Source: Myxococcales bacterium (GTDB taxonomy: Bacteria; Myxococcota_A; Polyangia; Polyangiales; Polyangiaceae). From it: a DNA stretch of 64,000 bases. Numbering within the stretch: the first letter of the stretch is position 1; every line of letters starts with the position of its first letter. The notes beneath the pieces are model-generated. The model ran no database searches. It was not told the DNA's origin and worked only from the letters and a program-made list of their open reading frames with translations. Position numbers and translations under genes: made by a program. The stretch lies in contig JAAFHV010000008.1 of assembly GCA_013297655.1 (NCBI GenBank), forward strand, positions 1 through 64,000, in the 5' to 3' direction. Positions 17,348-26,304 of this stretch are shown here, piece by piece.

Positions 17348-18015
17348 CCGCACCTCTACCGAGCGCCGAGCTGCGAGCCCGTATCCTCGCAAAGACCCGC
17401 GAAGCCCCTTCCCCTACCCGCGCGGAGGTCAGCAAGAAGCGCATACCTCTCGCTCTCGGCGCGCTCGTGCCCGCGATCGTGGTCGTCGCGCTCCTCGGCC
17501 TCGGTCCAAAAGGTCGTCCCGTCGAGCTCGCGGTCCTCGTCTCGTTAGGATGGGCCGCGGTCGCGATGGCGACCACGAGCCTCGCGCTCGGCTCGCGATC
17601 GCCGCTAGGTCCTTCGCGTCCGGTCCTCGGTCTCCTCGCCGCGAGCGCGCCGATCCTCCAGCTCTCTATCTCGGCGCTCGGAATGGCACTCTTTCCGGAC
17701 ACTTGGTCCGGAATTTTGGGGCCGAAGAACCACGCGACTTGCATGATGCTCTCCGCGTTCATGGGCGCCGCTCCCCTCGGCGCGATGCTCTTCCACCTTC
17801 GAGGGCTCGACCCCGTGAGCCCTCACGTGCGCGGCGCTGCGCTCGGCGCCACTGCAGGCGCGTGGGCTGGCACCGGAGCCATGCTCGTCTGTCCACACCA
17901 TGGTGCGATCCACGTCCTCGTGGGCCACGTGCTCCCGGTGGTGCTCTTCACGCTCGCGGGCCTCGTCGTCGGAGGTCGCGTGCTCGCCCTCCAGTCGCGG
18001 GCCAACGCCCGCTGA
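17344..18015 (+). CDS. NrsF-like (DUF1109) six-helix anti-sigma factor
   Basis: The 223-residue membrane protein has a cytoplasmic N-terminus of about 35 residues followed by roughly six membrane helices, with the C-terminal CPHHGAIHVLVGHVLPVVLF segment that marks NrsF/DUF1109 anti-sigma factors in myxobacteria and other proteobacteria. These proteins hold an ECF sigma factor at the membrane through the N-terminal region. The 4-bp overlap with the sigma gene supports this role. Cys residues in the third and last helices could sense metal or redox stress, as reported for relatives; that is inference. Confidence 0.88.
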   Translation: MTAPLPSAELRARILAKTREAPSPTRAEVSKKRIPLALGALVPAIVVVALLGLGPKGRPVELAVLVSLGWAAVAMATTSLALGSRSPLGPSRPVLGLLAASAPILQLSISALGMALFPDTWSGILGPKNHATCMMLSAFMGAAPLGAMLFHLRGLDPVSPHVRGAALGATAGAWAGTGAMLVCPHHGAIHVLVGHVLPVVLFTLAGLVVGGRVLALQSRANAR

Positions 18016-18110
18016 CTGCTCCGCCCGCGCGGCCGCGAAGACCGTGCATCCTACACGAAGGGTCGTCCGTGATTCGTGCATGATGCACGTTCGCTCCCGG
18101 GCGCGCGTGC

Positions 18111-18656
18111 TCACATCGTACCGGCGCTCGTCACGATGGCGACGACCACCGAGCCGACGCCGAAGGCGAACGCACAGAACCCGAAGAGAATCGCGGCGGG
18201 GCGATGCGGCGGCGGCGGGGTCGCCACGAGGGGGCGCGCGGTCGCGAGGAGGGCCATCGTCTCCTGGCATTTGCGCATCGAGACCTGCGTCTCGTCGAGC
18301 TCGCGGCGCTTTCGCTTCACGGGCGCCGGCACGAGGAGCGCGTCGTCGACCAACACCTTCGCGAGCACGGGCTCGTGGCGCGGTCGCGGCGGCGTGATCG
18401 CGGGCTTGGGGACCCGAAACGCGATCGGCACGGTCGGAATGTGAAGCTCCGGATCGTAGCCGTCGTCGGCCCGGCTCTCGAGCTCGGGAGCTGGGGTCTC
18501 GTCGAGGGAAGCGAGCAGCGCGTCGACCTCGTGGTCCTCGGCGTGCACGAACGGGAGCGATTCACGGGGAGACTTGCGCTCCGATTTTCGGAGAATGCGA
18601 GCGACGTTCTTCGGCGCCGCGAACACGATCGACCAAGACGAAGGGTGCCGTTTCAT
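18111..18656 (-). CDS. Hypothetical protein with C-terminal membrane anchor
   Basis: The 181-residue protein is hydrophilic, with many Pro, Arg and Glu residues over its first 150 positions, and ends in one hydrophobic segment (AAILFGFCAFAFGVGSVVVAIVT). This suggests a tail-anchored or single-pass protein with a cytoplasmic body. A short Cys-containing stretch (RKCQETMALLATARPL) lies before the anchor. No family is recognised. It is convergent with the NrsF gene and has a start ATG at 18656 with a purine-rich upstream region (GGATATTTCCC). Confidence 0.65.
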   Translation of the reverse strand: MKRHPSSWSIVFAAPKNVARILRKSERKSPRESLPFVHAEDHEVDALLASLDETPAPELESRADDGYDPELHIPTVPIAFRVPKPAITPPRPRHEPVLAKVLVDDALLVPAPVKRKRRELDETQVSMRKCQETMALLATARPLVATPPPPHRPAAILFGFCAFAFGVGSVVVAIVTSAGTM

Positions 18657-18730
18657 GGGAAATATCCTTTCCGAATCGGTGCGAGAGGGGCGCCCTCACG
18701 AAGAGCGCGCTCCCTCTCGCCGGTCCTCGA

Positions 18731-20263
18731 TCACAAGGCCTTCACGCCCACGCTCTCGCCCTCGGCGCTGGCGGGGAGGGTCCGCGTCCCACTCGAACGC
18801 GCCTCCACACCCGCGCCGCCGGCACCAGCCTCGGTCTTCGACTGCGTGAGCACCGGCGCGCCGCCCTGGTGCGCGATGGCGATCGAAGGACCACCGGCGC
18901 CGTTGCCGGACACACCCGCACGACCACCAGGCTCGCCAGCCTTGGAGTACATCTGCGCGGCGCCATCGCTGGCGCCCGCCGTCCCGTTCGACTCGCGGCT
19001 GCCGAAGGTTCCCTTGCCGCCTGCGCCGCCGGATGCGCTTACGGTCGTGACCGTGTCGAGACGAAGCTGGCTGCGAAGCGAGAGAATCCCGATGCTCGCT
19101 CCCCCTCCCTTCCCTGCGGTACCGGAAAGGCCCGGGCATCCACCGACGCCACCGCCTGCACGCGCGGCGCCATATGCATAGCCATAGACTTCGGTGTACC
19201 GCGGGGGAAGGTCATTGGAGAAGCCGCCCCAGCCGCCCATCCCGACGCTGCCCGACGTGCCTGCAGTGCCGTCCGCAGGGACGAATCCTTCGTCCACGAA
19301 GTTGCCGGCGCTTCCCGAAGTGCCATCGGTACCTTGAACGGCGCGCGTCGCGTAGGTGGGATTCGCACCGGGCCGAGGAGCCTCCATCAGCGTCCACGGG
19401 ACGTTCGTCGATACGCGAGTGTAGGTGCCGCTGCTGCAGCCGAATCCGCCACGCATATCCGCGAAGATGAAGCCATCCGAGCGAACGCACTGACCGATTT
19501 GGCCGCCACCTCCGAGCCTGTGTCCGGGCGGAGGCGAAGGAGCCGCCCCCCACTCAGTGCCGAGCTCCGCGGGCCACCCGAGCCGGAGCGAGAGCTGCTC
19601 ACCCTCCACGCCGTCGTCGCCCTTCATCCCCGCGCCGGCGGTGATGGTCCCGTTCGCGAACGTGAGGGCGTTCGAGTCGAGCACGATGACCGCGATCGAC
19701 GAGCCCGAGGGCGTGGTCGCGTCGGGGACCTTCACGTCGAAGCCGTCGATGCGCGTCGGCGTAGAGATCTTGTCGGCGTGGATCGCGGGGCTCTGCGCGC
19801 TGTCGAGCAGGCTCTTCTTGTTCGTCTGTTTCCACTCCGGCGCGGAGCAATCGAAGCCGCCGATGATCGAGACACCGTTCGCGATTTCGAGCGTCTCCTC
19901 GTAGGTGCCTTCGCAGACGAAGACGCTCTTTTTGTCGGACTTCGCCTTCGCGATCGCTTCGGTGATGCTCGCGAGCGGCGACTTGCGCGTGCCCGGGTTC
20001 TGCGCGGCGCCGTCCTTCGCCACGAAGACGCCGAACTGCTCGGTGATCTGGTCCGCCTTGGGAGCGGGAGCCGAAGGAGCGGGCTCGCGGCCCGGAAGGG
20101 CGCCGCCGTCCGACGTCGATGCGCCGGGGGACGGTCCTTCCGAACCGATGGGAGCGGGGCCACCGTCGGCGCCGAGCGAGGGCAGCGCCTCGGGAGCAGA
20201 GCCACAGGCAACCGAGGAAGAGACGGCGACGAGAGCGAGAACGGCAAAAACAGAGCGGCGCAT
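18731..20263 (-). CDS. Glycine-rich lipoprotein with DUF1565-like beta-helix region (paralogue A)
   Basis: The 510-residue protein starts at ATG 20263 behind a strong GGAGG site. A lipobox (VSSSVAC, Cys near 20) is followed by a 45-residue Pro/Gly/Asp linker. Next comes a domain that begins 'FGVFVAKDGAAQNPGTRKSPLASITEAIAKA' and includes VFVCEGTYEETLEIANGVSIIGGFDC. That is the DUF1565-like opening of right-handed beta-helix proteins. The second half is extremely Gly-rich with GGxGG and 'GTDGTSGSAG' runs. The downstream neighbour is a diverged copy. Probably surface-exposed; ligand unknown. Confidence 0.85.
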   Translation of the reverse strand: MRRSVFAVLALVAVSSSVACGSAPEALPSLGADGGPAPIGSEGPSPGASTSDGGALPGREPAPSAPAPKADQITEQFGVFVAKDGAAQNPGTRKSPLASITEAIAKAKSDKKSVFVCEGTYEETLEIANGVSIIGGFDCSAPEWKQTNKKSLLDSAQSPAIHADKISTPTRIDGFDVKVPDATTPSGSSIAVIVLDSNALTFANGTITAGAGMKGDDGVEGEQLSLRLGWPAELGTEWGAAPSPPPGHRLGGGGQIGQCVRSDGFIFADMRGGFGCSSGTYTRVSTNVPWTLMEAPRPGANPTYATRAVQGTDGTSGSAGNFVDEGFVPADGTAGTSGSVGMGGWGGFSNDLPPRYTEVYGYAYGAARAGGGVGGCPGLSGTAGKGGGASIGILSLRSQLRLDTVTTVSASGGAGGKGTFGSRESNGTAGASDGAAQMYSKAGEPGGRAGVSGNGAGGPSIAIAHQGGAPVLTQSKTEAGAGGAGVEARSSGTRTLPASAEGESVGVKAL

Positions 20264-20399
20264 GACAGCCTCCAAAGAATCGAATCGAACCCCGAGGCTG
20301 CGTGCGAACCGTTCGCCGCTCTGCCTTGGTGCAGCTCTCTCGACGCGGCTCTCGAACGTGTTGCGTGGGCGGTGTCTCTTTTTTCGATTCTCGAATTCA

Positions 20400-20444
20400 C
20401 GAACAAAATCAAAGCGCCACGACCTCGATGGAGGCCGTGGCGCT
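20400..20444 (-). terminator. Rho-independent terminator of paralogue B
   Basis: On the minus strand a stem of about 13 bp (AGCGCCACG and CCTC pairing with GAGG and CGTGGCGCT, one internal mismatch) is followed by a T-rich tract (TTTGATTTTG). It begins 22 bases after the stop of the paralogue B gene at 20466, separating it from paralogue A. Confidence 0.75.
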
Positions 20445-20465
20445 CGGGTGCGCGACGAGAAACGC

Positions 20466-22061
20466 TCAGAACGTCTTGGTCTCCAACGCCTCGCCGGCCG
20501 CCGCAGCGGGAAGCACACGCGCGATCCCCAGCACGGTGCGCTGTTGCTCGGCCCCGCCCGCGCCGCCGACGCCGATCGTCACGCGGGTCGTCGTCGTCAC
20601 GACCTCACCGGTGTGCGCGATCGCGATCGAGGGACCACCCGCGCCACCTCCCGAGTAGCCCGCGAAGCCGCCTCGCGCGCCGTCCTTCCCGGCATAGTCG
20701 ACGTTCTGCGCTTCGCCGGTGACGGAGCCCGCCGTCGCGTCGGAGCCGAGGGTCCCGCTGCCACCCGCGCCGCCCGCGCCGGTCGTGATCGACGAAGAGG
20801 TCACCTGGAGCGCGCTGCGGATCGCGAGCACACCGACGCTCGCGCCTCCACCGTGCCCCGCCGTCCCGGCGAGACCTTGGCATCCACCCGCCGCGCCGCC
20901 ACCGCCGAGGTTGCCCCACCAGAAATCCGTCTCGTACATCGCGGTCGGGATGCCGCCTCCGTCGCCGCCCGCGCCACCGCGGCCCACGTCGCCAGAGGTC
21001 CCCACGGTGCCACTTTCAGGGGTAAACCCGGCCTCCGAGAACGCGCCGCTGCCTCCGTTCGTCCCGTTCGTTCCGTCCGCGCCCGTGCCGATGCCCGCCG
21101 CACCGACGCTCGCGGCGTCACGAAGGGTCCATCGATCCAAAGAAGAGTTGCGCCAGTAAAGGCCCGAAGCGCCGCCGAGCCCCCCGCGCGAGACGCTCAC
21201 CTCGCGCCCGCCGGCCATGCAGCCCACTTGCCCCGGCAGCCGACGGTAGCGCTGCCAGTCGTTGGCCTCGGTGCAGCGAACGCCCTCCCAGAAGCACGCG
21301 GCGTAGCGCTCACCCTCCCCGCGAGGCCAACCGGTCGGCATCGCCACGAGCTGATCGCCCTCGATGCCATCGTCGCCCTTCATCCCGTCGCCGGCGGTGA
21401 GCCTCCCGTTCGAGAACGTGAGCCCGCTCGCGTCGACGGCGAGGAGCGCGATGGAGCTGCCCGAAGGGGTCGTCGCGGCAGGGGAATTCACGTGGAGCCC
21501 ATCGATGCGCGTCGCGCTCGGGATGTTCGTCGCGCGCACGGCGGGGCTCGACGGCGCGTCGAGGCTCACGTGCTTCGTCTCGTCGAGCTTCCACTCCGCC
21601 GGATCGGCGCAATCGAGGCGGCCCTCGATCGACACGCCATCGGCGAGCGTGATCGCCTCCGCGTAGGAGCCCTCGCACACGAAGACCTTCTTCTTGTTCT
21701 CGTCCTTCGCCCGCGCGATCGCGGCGTCGATGCTCGAGAGCGGCGCAGCGCGTGTCCCCGAAGCATTCGCGCGACCGGCCGTAGAGACGAAGACACCGAA
21801 CGCCTCCGTGATCTCGTTCGGCTTCGTGGGCGGAGGAGGGGGCACCGCGACGACGCCGCCATCGGGGCGAGGCTCTTGTCCGGGGAGCACCGCGCCGCCC
21901 TCGGGCGACGCAGACGAGGACGCTCCGGGTGGCGGGGCCGGCGCGAGGCCAGAGTCGCCTCCTGCGCCGACGGGCGGGAGCGCATCCCCTCCACCGCAGG
22001 CGACCTGAGCCGCAGTGAAGAAGGAGAAGAGAGCGACCAACGAGACGACCGAAGCGCGCAT
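20466..22061 (-). CDS. Glycine-rich lipoprotein with DUF1565-like beta-helix region (paralogue B)
   Basis: The 531-residue protein has the same architecture as its neighbour: lipobox AAQVAC near residue 22, a Pro/Ala/Asp linker, an opening 'FGVFVSTAGRANASGTRAAPLSSIDAAIARA', KVFVCEGSYAEAITLADGVSIEG, then 'TPSGSSIALLAVDASGLTFSNG' and a Gly-rich second half ending GGAGGPSIAIAHTGEV. The segments line up with paralogue A over the full length with moderate identity, so the pair arose by an old tandem duplication. A terminator follows, so it is transcribed separately from A. It is divergent from the GH44 gene. Confidence 0.85.
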   Translation of the reverse strand: MRASVVSLVALFSFFTAAQVACGGGDALPPVGAGGDSGLAPAPPPGASSSASPEGGAVLPGQEPRPDGGVVAVPPPPPTKPNEITEAFGVFVSTAGRANASGTRAAPLSSIDAAIARAKDENKKKVFVCEGSYAEAITLADGVSIEGRLDCADPAEWKLDETKHVSLDAPSSPAVRATNIPSATRIDGLHVNSPAATTPSGSSIALLAVDASGLTFSNGRLTAGDGMKGDDGIEGDQLVAMPTGWPRGEGERYAACFWEGVRCTEANDWQRYRRLPGQVGCMAGGREVSVSRGGLGGASGLYWRNSSLDRWTLRDAASVGAAGIGTGADGTNGTNGGSGAFSEAGFTPESGTVGTSGDVGRGGAGGDGGGIPTAMYETDFWWGNLGGGGAAGGCQGLAGTAGHGGGASVGVLAIRSALQVTSSSITTGAGGAGGSGTLGSDATAGSVTGEAQNVDYAGKDGARGGFAGYSGGGAGGPSIAIAHTGEVVTTTTRVTIGVGGAGGAEQQRTVLGIARVLPAAAAGEALETKTF

Positions 22062-22241
22062 GGGGACCACCGTTTTCGTGAGCGGGAGCGGCGATCGAGG
22101 CGGCGACATTGCCGTTCTCTCGCGCCGTGCCCTTCCTCGGCTGGCCGGTCGCGTTCGTTGCGCGCTCGCGAAACAAACTTTGCGAAGCTTAGGAGAAGCC
22201 GCCGAGAGCCCACACGAGCGCGGCCTGGTAGAGTGCCGCCC

Positions 22242-23984
22242 ATGCGAAAAACCGTGGTGGTTTCCATGGTCTGCGGGGCGATCCTCGTGGCCGCGTGCCG
22301 GCCGCGTGGGGGCAACCCCGTGTCCCAAGAGGCCGCGTCGCCGGTCCCGTCGTCGCCGGAGAAGCTCACGAGCGCCGCTCCGATCCCCACGCCGAAGCTC
22401 CCCTCGTCCGCGTCCGCGTCTGCTTCCGCGCAGCCGATCCCACGCCCGAGCCGCACCCTCAGCGCCGCGATCGACTGCAAAAAACCTGGCAAGGCGATCA
22501 GCGATCACGTCTACGGCATCGCGTGGGATCTCGGCGATCCCGCGCCGCAGAGCTTCCGCATGGGCGCCACGTCGCGACGCTGGGGCGGCAACGCGAGCTC
22601 TCGCTACAACATGGACATCGGGGCGTGGAACAGCGCCCACGATTGGTATTGGGAAAACCACGGCATCACGACCCACGACACGTTCTTCAAGCAGAACCGC
22701 GAAAACCAACTGACGTCCGCGTTCACGGTGCCGATGCTGGGCTGGGTCGCGAAGGACAAGACCTCGTACAGCTTCCCTGTCGCCAAGCACGGCGCGCAGA
22801 AGAAGGTCGACCCGCAAAAACCGGACGCAGGAAACGGCGAGGGCCCCGACGGCAAACCGCTCCCCTCGCCTCCCCCGGAGACCACCAGCGTCGCGGCTCC
22901 GCCGGAGCTCGTCGCCAAATGGGTGACCGCGCTCAAGGCCTCCCGCGAAGCTGGCCAGAACGACGTCGGCATCTACATCTTGGACAACGAGCCCGCGCTC
23001 TGGAACAGCACCCACCGCGACGTGCACCCCGACGCGCTCGGCTACGACGAGCTCATGGATCGCACGTTCAAATACGGCGACGCGGTCCGAAATGCCGATC
23101 CCAAACCTCGCATCGCGGGCCCCGCCGAGTGGGGCTGGCCTGGTTATTCGTTCTCGGCAAAAGACGCGGTCGCCGGCTTCCAAGTGAAGCCCGATAGGCT
23201 CGCCCATGGCGACGTGCCGCTCAGCGCGTACTACCTGAAGAAGATCCGCGAGCACGAGAAGAAGACCGGGAAAAAGCTCCTCGATCTGTTCGATCTGCAC
23301 GTTTATCCGCAGGGCGAAGGCGTGTTCAGCGACAAGGCCGAGCCCGCGGTGCAGGCGCTTCGTCTACGCCAAACGCGGGGCCTCTGGGACCCGTCCTACA
23401 AAGACGAGTCGTGGATCCGCGACACCGTGATGCTGCTCCCCCGGATGCAGAAGTGGGTCACCGAGAACGCCCCCGGCGTGGGCCTCATGATCGGCGAGTG
23501 GAACTTCGGCGGAGAGCTCGATCAGAGCGGGGCCCTCGCCGCCGCGGAGACCCTCGGCAAGCTCGGGGAGTACGGAGTCGCCGTCGCCTACTACTGGCGC
23601 GTGCCCAAAGATCTCTCCTCGGTGTACTGGGCGTTCCGCGCGTTCCGGAACTACGACGATCACGGCGCGCGCTTCCAAGACGAGCTCGTCGCCGTCGCCC
23701 ACGACGAGAGCTCGCGCATCTACGTGTCGCGTGATCCCTCCGGGAAGAAGCTCGTCGCCGTCTTGATCAACTTCTCGACCGACGCGGCCTTCGGCGCCGA
23801 TCTCGCGTTCACCGGATGCGACGGCCTCGTCCCCAAGAGCGCGCGCGTCTTCGACTACCGAAACGCGTCGCGCACCGGCCTCGTCCAGCGCGAGAACGGC
23901 GCGACCACGCGGCCGACCAGCGCGCACACCGACGTGCCCCCCTACAGCGTCACCGTGCTCGAGCTCGGCATGGGCGCTCCATAG
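22242..23984 (+). CDS. Glycoside hydrolase family 44 lipoprotein (endoglucanase/xyloglucanase type)
   Basis: The 580-residue protein has a lipobox near residue 19 (LVAAC) and a Pro/Ser/Ala linker to about residue 70, then one GH44 catalytic domain. Family landmarks are RMGATSRRWGGNASSRYN, NSAHDWYWEN, LDNEPALWNSTHRDVHP and LMIGEWNFGG. The likely acid/base is Glu250 (NEP) and the nucleophile Glu419 (GEW), by analogy with the two glutamates established in the family. The C-terminal beta-sandwich is present. GH44 enzymes cleave beta-1,4-glucans and xyloglucan. The lipid anchor suggests action at the cell surface. No carbohydrate-binding module is seen. Confidence 0.93.
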   Translation: MRKTVVVSMVCGAILVAACRPRGGNPVSQEAASPVPSSPEKLTSAAPIPTPKLPSSASASASAQPIPRPSRTLSAAIDCKKPGKAISDHVYGIAWDLGDPAPQSFRMGATSRRWGGNASSRYNMDIGAWNSAHDWYWENHGITTHDTFFKQNRENQLTSAFTVPMLGWVAKDKTSYSFPVAKHGAQKKVDPQKPDAGNGEGPDGKPLPSPPPETTSVAAPPELVAKWVTALKASREAGQNDVGIYILDNEPALWNSTHRDVHPDALGYDELMDRTFKYGDAVRNADPKPRIAGPAEWGWPGYSFSAKDAVAGFQVKPDRLAHGDVPLSAYYLKKIREHEKKTGKKLLDLFDLHVYPQGEGVFSDKAEPAVQALRLRQTRGLWDPSYKDESWIRDTVMLLPRMQKWVTENAPGVGLMIGEWNFGGELDQSGALAAAETLGKLGEYGVAVAYYWRVPKDLSSVYWAFRAFRNYDDHGARFQDELVAVAHDESSRIYVSRDPSGKKLVAVLINFSTDAAFGADLAFTGCDGLVPKSARVFDYRNASRTGLVQRENGATTRPTSAHTDVPPYSVTVLELGMGAP

Positions 23985-24060
23985 AGTGTAAACGCGCGTA
24001 ACCTCATGCGTATTTAGGGCACAAAGGAAGGTTTCCAAGGGCGACGCGTACGAGGGTGCG

Positions 24061-24726
24061 ATGCGGTTCTTCGGCAAGCTCGCTCCCCTCGTGGTGGTCA
24101 CCCTCTCCTTCGCGGCTTCGGCCTGCACGGTCGAGACGCTGGTTCCCGGGAGCGGCGAGCCCGAGACGAGCCGCCCGAACGACGACCCGGCGACGGGCAG
24201 CACGCCGAGCGCGGAGTCGCCTGCGAGCACCGCGCCGACGACGAACCCGGCCGACGCCCCGGGGGCGCAGGACGGATCCGCGCGAGTCGATCTCCGCGTC
24301 TCGGGCGACTGCGCTCCCGAGCTCCGCGACCTCGTCGTGTCCACCAACGTGCAGTCGTACGACTCGCTCGCGGTCACGAACGCGAGCGCTCCGAACGAAG
24401 GGAGCTTCCAGATTCAGCTCGTCTCCGCCAAACGGGACCTCACGCTCTCCACCGCGGAGCGCACCGAGGCGCGCGACGTGATCAACCTGACGGCCGGCGG
24501 CGTGGTCTACACGAACCTCTGCAACACGAGCGGCGGGTGCTCCTTCGACCCGCAGAGCAAGACCTGGCGCAACGATCCTGTCGCCGGCAAAGTCTCCATC
24601 AAGGCCTACGATCCTCGCAAAGGCACCCTCGACGTCACCCTCGACGGGGTCGTGCTCGCCTCCACCCGCGGGGCGGGCATTTGCAGACTACACGGAACTG
24701 TGAAGACGATGCGGCTCGGCCGCTGA
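24061..24726 (+). CDS. Lipoprotein, function unknown
   Basis: The 221-residue protein has a signal peptide ending FAASAC (Cys near 22) and a linker of Ser/Pro/Thr/Asp to about residue 75. It then has a mature domain of about 145 residues with four Cys (DCAPEL, LCNTSGGC, GICRLHG), likely two disulphides. A GAGGG site precedes the ATG. The gene is followed after four bases by the next ORF, so the two are likely co-transcribed. No family is recognised. Confidence 0.75.
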   Translation: MRFFGKLAPLVVVTLSFAASACTVETLVPGSGEPETSRPNDDPATGSTPSAESPASTAPTTNPADAPGAQDGSARVDLRVSGDCAPELRDLVVSTNVQSYDSLAVTNASAPNEGSFQIQLVSAKRDLTLSTAERTEARDVINLTAGGVVYTNLCNTSGGCSFDPQSKTWRNDPVAGKVSIKAYDPRKGTLDVTLDGVVLASTRGAGICRLHGTVKTMRLGR

Positions 24727-24730
24727 GCCG

Positions 24731-25099
24731 GTGGGAACCAACACGCGCAGGTGGCCCTCGGTCGTCGTCGTCGCGATCGTGCTCGCCGGCGGCGCGGGCG
24801 CGTCGTGGTGGTGGTACATCGCCGCCGACGACGAGTGCCGCGAGGCCGACCGCAACGCAGCCGATCTCTTCGATCGCCACGAGCTGGTGCAATCGTTGAA
24901 GCTCGTGGACGAGGTCGACGGCCGGTGCGACTGCGCCCGGTTCACTTCGGGAGACGCACCTCCGCAGTACGCCATCGCGTGGGCGTGCCTGCGTCAGCTC
25001 GACCGCGAGGGGCGAGGCAGCGAAGCGCGTGAGGTGCTCGCCAGCGCGCGGAGCCCGATGCTGAAGAACCTCGCGAAGGCGGCCGACGGGGGCTACTGA
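24731..25099 (+). CDS. Small membrane-anchored protein, function unknown
   Basis: The 122-residue protein starts at GTG 24731, four bases after the preceding stop. A single N-terminal membrane segment (SVVVVAIVLAGGAGASWWWYIA) is followed by an acidic helical domain with four Cys (DDECREAD, GRCDCARF, WACLRQL). The paired helices (NAADLFDRHELVQSLKLVDEV and LASARSPMLKNLAKAA) resemble a short tetratricopeptide-like unit. Probably periplasmic. No family is recognised. Confidence 0.65.
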   Translation: MGTNTRRWPSVVVVAIVLAGGAGASWWWYIAADDECREADRNAADLFDRHELVQSLKLVDEVDGRCDCARFTSGDAPPQYAIAWACLRQLDREGRGSEAREVLASARSPMLKNLAKAADGGY

Positions 25100-25109
25100 C
25101 GTCGCGCGA

Positions 25110-26246
25110 TCACGGACACGACGCCTCCCATGAGTCACCGCACGGGCGCGGCGCGGTGGGGGGAACGATGACATTCCCGAGCTGGGCCGGGCGCGCCGAA
25201 AATTCCATGATGAGGGAGAACGCGTCGCACGGTGTCTCGCGCCCGTCGACGGACGGATCGGTCGGGAGGTCGCGCGCCTTGCAGATGCGATCGCGCACGC
25301 TCAGGTAAATCAGGTCGTTCCCGCACAAGTGGCCCGTGGTCGTGGCCACGCCTTCGAGCGCGGTGAGGAACGCCCGCGCGTTCACGCGCACCGAGATCGA
25401 GCCCTCGGTGAACGTGTATCCGGTCGCGGTGCGGGTGAGGGTGGCGGTGAGGTACCCGTGCGAGACGGGGAAGCTCACGAAGCCGACCCGGAACGTGGAG
25501 CGGAGCTCGGCGACGACCTTGCCGCCGCTCACGTAGGCCCGCGTGTCCACGACGACCGGCAAGTAGGGCGTGCCGCCGAGGAGCGCGCGCGAGTCCACCG
25601 TCCAGCGATCGGTGCCGTCGTTCTTGAGCTTGCCCGGGTTCGAGCCCTGGCGAACCTCCGCCCCCATCGTGTCGAACAGCGCGACCTCGACCGCGTCGTC
25701 GTCGGCGAGGCCGTTGTAGTTGCGGACACGCACGAGGAGCCCGTTGTCCCCGTCGCTCGCGCCGGAGGCCTCTCCGCCGAGGAGCGTGAGCGCCTCGTGG
25801 AGGAGCTTGCCGCCCGCGTTGTCGATCCCACCCGCGACGTCGCAATCCGACGCGGTGCCGGCGAGCGAGCACGCGCGGCGCTCGGGGCAGGTGCAGAGAC
25901 CGTCGAGGTCGTAGCCACGGGTGGATGGGTTTCCCGGGCTGGTCGTCGACGCAAACGTGTACGACGCGAGCGCGCCGACGATCGTGTCGTTTCCGCCATC
26001 GACCACGGGCCCTGGCTGCGGACCAGGGCGCACAGGTGGGCGGGCGTGCACACACCCGAGCGTCGCGTCGGAGTCCGCCGAGGACGCGGCGTCGGGGTCG
26101 GGGACGGGAGGAAGCGCGGAGTCGATCGGCTCGGACCGGCCAGCGTCGGCGACGGTGCCGCCGGAGTAGCCGTCGAGGGAGCTCAAGAGCGAGCACCCGA
26201 CGAGGCCTGCGCCGAAGAGCGCGAGCCCGAGAATCCGCTTCGACAT
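25110..26246 (-). CDS. Lipoprotein, function unknown
   Basis: The 378-residue protein begins with a lipobox (GAGLVGC, Cys near 18), an Asp/Ser/Pro linker, and a mature domain of about 310 residues. The mature part has many Cys (LGCVHARP, LCTCPERRACSLAGTASDCD near the start; HLCGND, RICKARD, PCDAF, PCGDSWEASCP near the end) and several beta-rich segments. This pattern is typical of myxobacterial secreted lipoproteins of unknown role. It is convergent with the small membrane protein gene, ten bases away. Confidence 0.75.
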   Translation of the reverse strand: MSKRILGLALFGAGLVGCSLLSSLDGYSGGTVADAGRSEPIDSALPPVPDPDAASSADSDATLGCVHARPPVRPGPQPGPVVDGGNDTIVGALASYTFASTTSPGNPSTRGYDLDGLCTCPERRACSLAGTASDCDVAGGIDNAGGKLLHEALTLLGGEASGASDGDNGLLVRVRNYNGLADDDAVEVALFDTMGAEVRQGSNPGKLKNDGTDRWTVDSRALLGGTPYLPVVVDTRAYVSGGKVVAELRSTFRVGFVSFPVSHGYLTATLTRTATGYTFTEGSISVRVNARAFLTALEGVATTTGHLCGNDLIYLSVRDRICKARDLPTDPSVDGRETPCDAFSLIMEFSARPAQLGNVIVPPTAPRPCGDSWEASCP

Positions 26247-26304
26247 TCTTCCATCATACCGCGGAGATTTCCCGGAGCCCGCTCGATTCTCGCCGAACCT
26301 TGCT

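Noticed and set aside
20466-23300. A 944-codon minus-strand reading that continues upstream of paralogue B through the GH44 gene
   Set aside because: The part beyond 22061 lies antisense to GH44 catalytic motifs and has no domain; the lipoprotein signal at 22061 marks the true start.
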